Assembly: GCA_002049455.2 (NCBI GenBank) | Contig: KV918895.1 | Span: 1-64,000, forward strand | Direction: 5' to 3' | Origin: Porphyra umbilicalis | Taxonomy: Eukaryota; Rhodophyta; Bangiophyceae; Bangiales; Bangiaceae | Length of the DNA: 64,000 nucleotides | Part shown: positions 56,863 to 64,000 of the stretch, piece by piece | Numbering within the stretch: position 1 is the stretch's first letter | How the letters are laid out: each line of letters opens with the position of its first letter | Notes under the pieces: model-generated | The model's input: only the letters and a program-made list of their open reading frames with translations | Told to the model about the DNA's origin: nothing | Databases searched by the model: none | Translations under genes and position numbers: made by a program

Positions 56863-58421
56863 CAGAAGACTCCGTCGTCCCGTCCTGCAACATGCGACGC
56901 CAGCCAGCCGGTAGAGTCACAGCAGCTCCCGGGCGCCGGTGGGGGAGCGCGACCGCAGTCGCCCGCCACCGCCGGTCAAAGTCGAATGCCGACCGGTACG
57001 GCCACAGCCTCAGACCGCCGCCGGTGGTGGAGGGGCACGACCACGGCCACCCGCCGCTGCCGGCGGAGCGCCGCCGCAGGCGCAAAGCCGGTGGAACAGC
57101 AAAGGGAGTCGTTGCGCCACCGCCGGGGGAAAAGGAAGTCCGCCGTTGGAACAGCGTGGCATGACGCACTCGCCGCGCGTCGTGGAGCGACTGGACAGCC
57201 ACGAGCGCCGGCCACCTTGCGCAAAAAGACACGCCACAACGGGAGCCTGCCGGGCGGCACGGCGGGAGGGGGAGGAGGGGAGCGCGAGAGACGCGCGGGG
57301 ACCACGGTCCAGCGGGACAGCAGCGACGACGACGACGACACGCATCGGACACGATCTCCTGCCACTGTCCTCCAACACGGCGTCCTGCCGTAGATTGCGG
57401 ACCGGTGGCAGAGGAGGCGCTTCCGTGCATGGCTGCGGGCAGCATGAGTCAATCGCGCGACAAGGTCGCTGGGGCTCGAGTTTTCTATCCGGGCACAGAA
57501 CCTCCGCCTCCTATTGGCCATTCCCTGCCTTACAGAACGTTTGCACACGTTTGTCCCCCTCCACAGCCTGCACAGAGGTGGGGTCATTTTTGGGAGAAGT
57601 GCCATAAGATATGGCACTTCGCCCAAAAATGGACCCTCTCCGTCGGCGGTGCTCGTTTGATCCCCTCCTGGAGGCCCGTCAGGGGCGGAACGCTTTGTCA
57701 AGCTTGCGCGTTTGCTTACAGAATCTTGCGATCGCGCAACAAAATGCCAGGACATGCTGGTCAGCTCGCGAGAGGGTGGCGACGACCCTCGGAATGCGCT
57801 CCGACGGGTGGCCCAGCGCCTTAGGTGGGTGGACCGATTCCGATTTAGGCCCTAGTGGGACTCATCCCATTGGAAACGTGCGCCTTTTCGTGCAGCTGTG
57901 ACCAGCGCAGTGCGGATTGGACCTTAACCCCGTTCATTAGGCGGCTCCCAGAGACCCCTTCCTCGCAGGTGGCCAGATTTCGTGAAAATTCGAAGCTCCC
58001 AAGCGGCGCGCCGCTGGCCCTCTGAGGGGAAACGTGCTCCACTTCGTGTTCCGGCCGGTTGGGTGCAAATGGTGAACGACGTGTGCAAAGCTTAGAAAAG
58101 GAGGTCTACATGGCCGCCACGAATGTCGCAGCTGCCGCGGCGCTCCTTTGTGATCCTCCGTGCTTGGAAACGCTTTGATCTGATTGGTCCTTAGCTCGTG
58201 TAGAACCTTGCAGATGTCAGAGGGGCGCAAAGCTTGGCCACAAATCCGCGAGTCACACGACGGCAGTTCCCGACCCCACGGCAGCTGTTTAGGCGCGGCG
58301 ACGGACGCTTTTGCATGTCGCTCATCACCCCACTCGGCAGGCCGCCCTCTGACACACCACCTCAGCGCAGCCCCCTCAATCGGGAACTATCACGCGGCGG
58401 CGCGGAGCGCCGCCGCTGACC
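56863..58421. other. No gene recognised between the two family copies
   Basis: Frames on both strands (56863-57450) are Arg/Pro/Ala-rich and overlap one another. The only clear feature is the hairpin repeat at 57570-57636. The copies on either side are transcribed divergently if intact. Confidence 0.4.
57570..57636. repeat. Long hairpin, dispersed-repeat copy
   Basis: 57581-57606 and 57610-57636 are inverted repeats with one mismatch and one gap around a 3-nt loop (AGTGCCATA aga TATGGCACTT at the centre). The left part, 57570-57606, recurs inverted at 26711-26746. Confidence 0.8.
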
Positions 58422-60092
58422 ATGTCCGATTTTGCCTCCAATTGGCTGCAGGAGAGCGACGTGGCTGAGTGGGTGCGGGTGCAACGCGCGGCATGATGGC
58501 AGGAGTGGCGCGAGGCGCAGGAGCTCGCCGCGTTTGCGGCGCGGCTCGCCGCCAACGTGCACGAGGTTGAATGGGACGTCCTCGAGGCGGCCGATGTCAT
58601 GGAGGCGAGCGGTGTCGCCGCCGCCACGAATGGGGTCGAAAACCGCGCACATTTTGAGGCGATGGTCGCCTTCGCGAACGAGCCGGGCCAGACGGCCGTT
58701 GGGGCGGCGATGGTGGCAGCAACCGGCGGTGCTGCCGCAGTTGTACGGGCGGGGGGGGGGCGAGCCGGGCGCGGAGGCCGCGGCGCGGCTGCAGGGCGGG
58801 CGCGAATCGGGCGGGGTGGCGTCGGTGCGGCGGCGGCGCCTGGGAGCGGACGCGGTCAAGGCGCTGCCGCAGGCGGGTCTACGGTGGCTGTCGGGCAGCG
58901 CGGTGGCGCTGCGGCGGCCAATTCTCCCCCAATTTCGCCGGTGAAAGGGAACGAGTAGGTGGATTTGGAGGCAGTCGCCGCGCGGCGTTCCGCTGAACCT
59001 GCGTGGGACCGCCGCGTGCGTGGTCGCGGTGATGTCCGCGGTGGTCGAGTGGGCCGCGGCGGTCGCCGTGCAGCAGCGACTGTGTCAACACAGTCTGAGC
59101 GCACGCGGGGAGGCGCTGCGGCGGGGTGCTCGGCGGTCAGCAGCGACGGCGGTGGCGGCTCGTCCGCGCTTCCTGCGGGAGGCACACGCGGTCGTCCTTT
59201 GAAGGAGATGGAAGCTCGCTCCGCCGCACAGATGCAGCGGCAGCACACTGGTCTTATGCACACTAACGCGATGCGGGCTGGCGATGGCGTGTCGCGGTTG
59301 CTTGCTACGGGCTCCGGGTCGACGGACGTGGTCCACGTTGGGGCGGCGGCCGCGGCGCGCGTTGGCGCCGACTAGAACACGCCTGCTGTCCCTCCTCCCC
59401 CTATTCACTCTACGCCCCTTCATTCTCGGTGGAAGGCGGGGGAACGTCGCAAGTATGAAGAGGTAGCAACGTTTAAGTGCCCCGCCATCAGCGCGCTGTC
59501 GCCGGAGGACCTCGCACGGAAGGTATTCCGCGGCGCGCTGGGGGTGCAGGCGGCTGTTTTTCCTGCGATGGAGGAAGAGTTCATCCAAGCCGCGACGGAG
59601 AACTTCCTGATTGGCATGAACATCACATGCGGCGTCGTGTCGCCTGCCGACGTGGCGGAGCAGTTGGTCTCTCGGCGGACGACGGTTTCCAACACCAACC
59701 TCCTCTCTCTCATTAGTTGTTGGGTCAAGAAGTATATTGACTCGAACGTTGCGGCTTCGCAGGTGCTCGGCGTGTCTCTTGGGGGGCATCGCACGTGGGA
59801 CAACGAGCTTGCGACCGCCACGGGGGCCGGGGCGGGAAGGCGGGGCTCGACGAGGAGCCGCCAGGACGGTGCTGGTGGCGGCGATGGTGATGTGCAAGAG
59901 GTTGAGGAAGAGGGACCGGGGGGGTCAGATGGGAGTGACGTCGACGACCAGGGGGAGAAGGAGGGGGGGGGGGGACTGAGTGACAGTGGTGGGGCGTGGA
60001 AGTTCGCGACTGCAGGGGCGCGCCTGGCGCGCGCGATGGGATGGACAGTTGCGGTGTGCGTTTGCTGTGGGGCTCGAATACTCCGTTATTGA
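58422..60092 (+). pseudogene. Copy B of the unnamed family, one frame with three in-frame stops
   Basis: From ATG 58422 (MSDFASNWLQESDVAEW) a single frame runs 556 codons to TGA at 60090, interrupted only by TGA at 58494, TAG at 58956 and TAG at 59373. ADVMEASGVAAAT (about 58595) and FIQAATENFLIGMNITCGVVSPADVAEQL (about 59580-59670) align with copy A at 54852-56862. The middle is Gly/Arg/Ala-rich and the C-terminal 100 residues are Gly/Asp-rich and acidic. It lacks the N-terminal Cys/His cluster of copy A. No frameshift is needed, so decay has been by base substitution only. Confidence 0.6.
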
Positions 60093-60559
60093 CTCTGTCT
60101 CTGTGTTCAGCAGTGTCGTCGAGAAGCCGTGTCGGCGTCAAAAGAGGCGTCACATCTGCCGCCACCTGCCGCACCCCCGTCTCGTGTTTGCCCCCCCCAA
60201 GGCCGACCATGTCCGCCCGCACGGGCACCTCACACATAACGACAGCATCTACAGTGCGCCAACGACTCGGCGTCCGCGTCCCGCACCACCGCCGCGCTGT
60301 TACCCTCACCCCTTCTGACGGGGGCGTCACCGGCGGCTAGTTGCGTCTGCTGACGCCGACATCGACCGACACGGGCACGCCCGCCGACAGCGACACACGC
60401 GCCGACATGGCCCGACAAGGGCACGCCGGCCGACGAGGGCACGGGCGCTGCCGACGTCGACCGATTTGGGCACGCGCGGCAACGACGCTGGCGCCGCCTC
60501 TCAAACCCCCACCCATCCGTTCCTTCCACGTTGGTCGACCGTTCGCAGCAACGAGGCCA
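60093..60559. other. Flank of the satellite array, no gene
   Basis: GC-rich sequence. From about 60350 it has CGCCGACA-type words reminiscent of the satellite but without regular spacing. Confidence 0.4.
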
Positions 60560-63542
60560 CGTCGCACAGGTCGACGGCGGCCGCGGCGATGGCGTCGGCG
60601 GCGGTCAAATGCCTCTGCAGCCGCCGACGTCGACAGACGTGGGCGGGCGCGCGTCAGACGCAGCCGCCGCGCCCCCCGTTTTCGCCCAACCGCTTCCCCC
60701 AGCCCGGTTGATCATCGCCTTACTTGCGGCGTTGTCTTCAATCTACGGCGTCCGCGGCGATGGCGTCGGCGGCGGTCAGTTGCCTCTGCCGCCGCCGACG
60801 TCGACAGACGCGGGCGGGCACGTGACAGACGAAGCCGCCGCGTCCACCATCCCCGCCCACCCGCTTCCCCCACCCCGGTTGCCCATCGCGGCACGTGCGG
60901 CGTTGTCTTATACACCACGGCAACCGCGGCGATGGCGTCGGCGGCTGTCAGTTGCCTCTGCAGCCGCCGACGTCGACAACCGTGGGCGGGCGCGCGACAG
61001 ACGCAGCTGCGGCGCCCTCCATCCCCGGCTACCCGCTCCTCCCACCCCGGTTGACCATCGCGGCACATGCGGCGTTGTCTTAAATCGACGGCGGCCGCGG
61101 CGATGGGGTCGGCGGCGGTCAGTTGCCTCTGCCGCCGCCGACGTCGACAAACGTGGGCGGGCGCGCGACAGACGCAGCTGCGGCGCCCTCCTTCCCCGGC
61201 TACCCGCTCCTCCCATCCCGGTTGACCATCGCGGCACATGCGGCGTTGTCTTAAATCGACGGCGGCCGCGGCGATGGCGTCGGCGGCGGTCAGTTGCCTC
61301 TGCCGCCGCCGACGTCGACAAACGTGGGCGGGCACATGACGGACGAAACCGCCGCGTCCCGCATGCACGCGCACCGGCTCCTCCCACCCCGGTTGGCCAT
61401 CGCGGCACATGCGGCGTTGTCTTAGATCGACGGCGGCCGCGGCGATGGCGTCGGCGGCGGTCAGTTGCCTCTGCCGCCGCCGACGTCGACAAACGCGGGC
61501 CGGCTCGCGACGGACGCAGCCGCCGCGTCCCCCAACCACGCCCACTCGCTCTCCCATCCCCGCCCACCTCCCCCGCCCACCCCGGTTGACCATCGCGGCA
61601 CGTGCGGCGTTGTCTTATACGCGACGGCGACCGCGGCGATGGCTTCGGCGGCGGTCAGTTCCCTCTGCCGCCGCCGACGTGGACAGACATGAACGGGCTC
61701 GCGACGGACGCAGCCGCCTGGTCCCCCATCCACGCCCACTCGCTCCCCCATCCCCGCCCACTCGCTCCTTCTACCCAGCTTGAACATCGCCGCATTTGCG
61801 GCGTTGTCTTATACGCGACGGCGACCGCGGCGATGGCGTCGGCGGCGGTCAGTTGCCTCTGCCGCCGCTGACGTCGACAGACATGAGTGGGTTCGCGATG
61901 GCCGCAGCCGCTGCGTCCCCCATCCACGCCCACTCGCTGCCCCATCCCCGCCCACCCGCTTCCCCCTCCCCGGTTGACCATTGCGGCATGTGCGGCGCTG
62001 TCTTTCACGCGACGGCGACCGCGGCGATGGCGTCGGCGGCGGTCAGTTGCCTCTGCAGCCGTCGACGTCTACAGATGTGGCCGGGCGCGGGACAGACGCA
62101 GCCACCCCGCTTCTTGTCCCCGCCCACCCGCTCCCCCTTCCCCGGTTGAACATCGCCGCATTTGCGGCGTTGTCTTAAATCGACGGCGGCCGCGGAGATG
62201 GCGTCGGCGGCGGTCAGTTGCCTCTGCCGCCGACGACGTCGACAGACGTGGGCGGGCTCACGACAGACGCAGCCGCCGCGCCCCCCATACCCGTCCACCC
62301 GCTCCTCCCACCCCGGTTGACCATCGCGGCACGTGCGGCGTTGTCTTAAATCGACGGCGTCCGCGGCGACGGCGTCGGCGGCGGTCAGTTGCCTCTGCAG
62401 CCGCCGACGTCGACAGACGTGGGCGGGCGCGCGACAGACGCAGCCGCCGCGCCCCCCGTCCCCGCCCACCCGCTCCTTCTACCCCGGTTGATCATTGCGG
62501 CACGTGCGGCGCTGTCTTTTACGCGACGGCGAGCGCGGCGATGGCGTCGGCGGCGGTCACTTGCCTCTGCCGCCGCCGACGTCGAAAGACATGAACGGGC
62601 TCGCGACGGACGCAGCCGCCGCGTCCTCCATCCACGCCCACTCGCTGCCCCATCCCCGCCAACCCGCTTCCCCCTCCCCGGTTGACCATCGCGGCCCGTG
62701 CCGCGCTGTCTTTTACGCGACGGCGACCGCGGCGATGGCGTCGGCGGCGGTCAGTTGCCTCTGCCGCCGCCGACGTCGACAAACGCGGGCGGGCACATGG
62801 CGGACAAAACCGCCGGGCCCCCCATCCCCGCCTACCCGCGCCTCCCACCCCGGTTGATCATCGCGGCACGTGCCGCGTTGTCTTTTACGCGACGGCGACC
62901 GCGGCGATGGCGTCGGCGGCGGTCAGTTGCCTCTGCCGCCGCCGACGTCGAAAGACATGAACGGGCTCGCGACGGACGCAGCCGCCGCGTCCCCCATCCA
63001 CGCCCACTCGCTCCCCCATCCCCGCCCACCCGCTTCCCCCACCCCGGTTGACCATCGCGGCTTGTGTGGCGTTGTCTTATACGCGACGGCGACCGCGGCG
63101 ATGGCGTCGGCGGCGGTCAGTTGCCTCTGCCGCCGCCGACGTCGACAGACGTGGGCGGCCGCGCGACAGACGCAGCCACCGCGCTTCCTGTCCCCGCTCA
63201 TCCGCTTTCCCCACCCCGGTTGACCATCGCGGCACGTGCGGCGTTGTCTTATACGCGACGGCGACCGCGGCGACGGCGTCGGCGGCGGTCAGTTGCCTCT
63301 GCAGCCGCCGACGTCGACAGACGTGGGCGGGCGCGCGACAGACGCAGCCGCCGCGCCCCCCGTCCCCGCCCACCCGCTCCCCCCACCACGGTTGACCATC
63401 GCCGCATTTGCGGCGTTGTCTTAAATCGACGGCGGCCGCGGCGATGGCGTCGGCGGCGGTCAGCTGCCTCTGCCGCCGCCGACGTCGACAAACGCGGGCG
63501 GGCACGTGACGGACATATCCGCCGCGTTCCTCATCACCGCCC
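60560..63542 (+). repeat. Satellite array of 171/172-bp and 194-bp units, about 17 copies
   Basis: The anchor GCGGCGATG (or a one-base variant) starts at 60583, 60754, 60926, 61097, 61268, 61439, 61633, 61827, 62021, 62192, 62363, 62535, 62729, 62901, 63095, 63267 and 63438. Spacings are therefore 171, 172, 171, 171, 171, 194, 194, 194, 171, 171, 172, 194, 172, 194, 172 and 171. The longer units carry extra pyrimidine-rich sequence around CACTCGCTCCCCCATCC. Because 171 is 57 codons, long Arg/Pro/Ala frames appear on both strands; they are not genes. The array is cut at its right end by an LTR-like sequence. Confidence 0.93.
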
Positions 63543-64000
63543 TGTTGGAACGTCATGCTCAACGCCGCCGCTGTAAGCCATGCTGCTGTAAAAAGCAAAA
63601 TTCAAGAAACCAGGTATTGACAGGGTTCGAACCCCCGACTCCCGGACGCGACCCGAAGGTCATGCCTAATGAGAGTGGGTGCCTACTTCCCACTAGGCTA
63701 CCCATGTGACTTCCTCGCTGTTTGTTGACCGCTGGTGCATTCGACATTCGTACCCGTGCGATTTTGAGTGAAACTTTTGCGATTTCACATTTTTTGTTCT
63801 TGCGCTTCTGATGATTTGATTTGCGTGGGCTTTGCTTTGATCCCTGATGCTTTGATTTGGTGAGCGTTTTGATTGAGAGTGTGGGCGGGCGCGTGCGCGG
63901 GCGAGCTGCCTGGGCTGCGTGGTGGGCTTGAGTGCTCCGACTTGGACTCCTTGAGGAGTGCCCTTGATGGGAAGAGGGGCGCTTTGCAGAGATAACCAAC
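63543..64000 (+). mobile_element. LTR-like sequence at the window edge (incomplete)
   Basis: It starts TGTTGGAACGTCATGCTC and its first 70 bp match the start of the 158-bp LTR at 44172 (minus). Further right, GCTTTGATTTGGTGAG and the following GTGGGCGG-rich stretch resemble the middle of the 418-bp LTRs. No end is visible within the window, so it may be a longer LTR or a mosaic. Confidence 0.5.
63615..63707 (-). other. tRNA-like sequence with A and B boxes
   Basis: On the minus strand TAGCCTAGTGG (63700 to 63690) fits the polymerase III A box and GGTTCGAACCC (63633 to 63623) the B box, 67 nt apart. A D-arm-like GCCTA/TAGGC pair and a T-arm-like stem can be drawn, but the acceptor ends do not pair and no good anticodon arm forms. 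It may be a decayed tRNA or a SINE head inside the LTR-like sequence. Confidence 0.3.

Noticed and set aside
482-63542. CRISPR array
   Set aside because: Tandem repeats here have no unique spacers of constant length, and the genome is eukaryotic.
60572-63598. Many Arg/Ala/Pro-rich open frames on both strands
   Set aside because: All are satellite units of 57 codons; none has a unique sequence.

Overview
The window is GC-rich eukaryotic DNA made almost entirely of transposable elements, satellite and low-complexity sequence, with very few host-like genes. The half-tRNA-primed Ty1/copia elements, the KDZ-type transposase, and proteins full of Ala/Gly/Pro runs coded by long G or C tracts fit a GC-rich alga. 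My best guess is a bangiophyte red alga of the Porphyra/Pyropia kind, but that is inference; no ribosomal or organelle marker is present to prove it.

Layout. Positions 181-20121 form one 19.9-kb DNA transposon with about 65-bp terminal inverted repeats and a perfect 9-bp target duplication. It carries a KDZ-like transposase joined in frame to a Ulp1-type cysteine protease (1.6-6.5 kb, broken by nonsense codons). It also carries a PIF1-like helicase gene (8.5-11.8 kb, interrupted by a solo LTR) and a convergent 744-codon gene of unknown function (12.0-14.3 kb, minus). Nested inside it (15334-18740) is a non-coding relative with similar ends and its own 9-bp duplication. From 22.1 to 26.7 kb a DDX11/CHL1-like iron-sulfur helicase gene lies between 53-bp inverted repeats, with its frame changing at G/C runs. 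From 27.6 to 29.5 kb is a degenerate repeat field, followed by an IS630/Tc1/mariner-type transposase and a TA-flanked non-autonomous element (30583-32041).

From 33 to 41.3 kb there is a zinc-cluster gene fragment, a two-zinc-finger gene and a decayed unknown gene. From 41.5 to 51.7 kb is a retrotransposon nest: a Ty3/gypsy remnant with a chromodomain-like end, a diverged copia with a 158-bp LTR, a 5'-truncated plus-strand copia, and a 3'-truncated minus-strand copia. The last two are near-identical and have 418-bp LTRs. A 328-bp TRIM-like element sits in the minus-strand copia gag. From 51.7 to 60.1 kb are unrecognised genes, including two copies of one protein family. From 60.56 to 63.54 kb is a satellite array with 171/172- and 194-bp units, then an LTR-like sequence running off the edge.

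Together: the 20-kb element has a plausible kit of transposase, SUMO-protease-like domain and helicase, and appears inactive. Several coding sequences have lost function by single in-frame stops that C-to-T or G-to-A changes could explain, whereas the DDX11 gene changes frame only at homopolymers. Coding starts for decayed genes are approximate.
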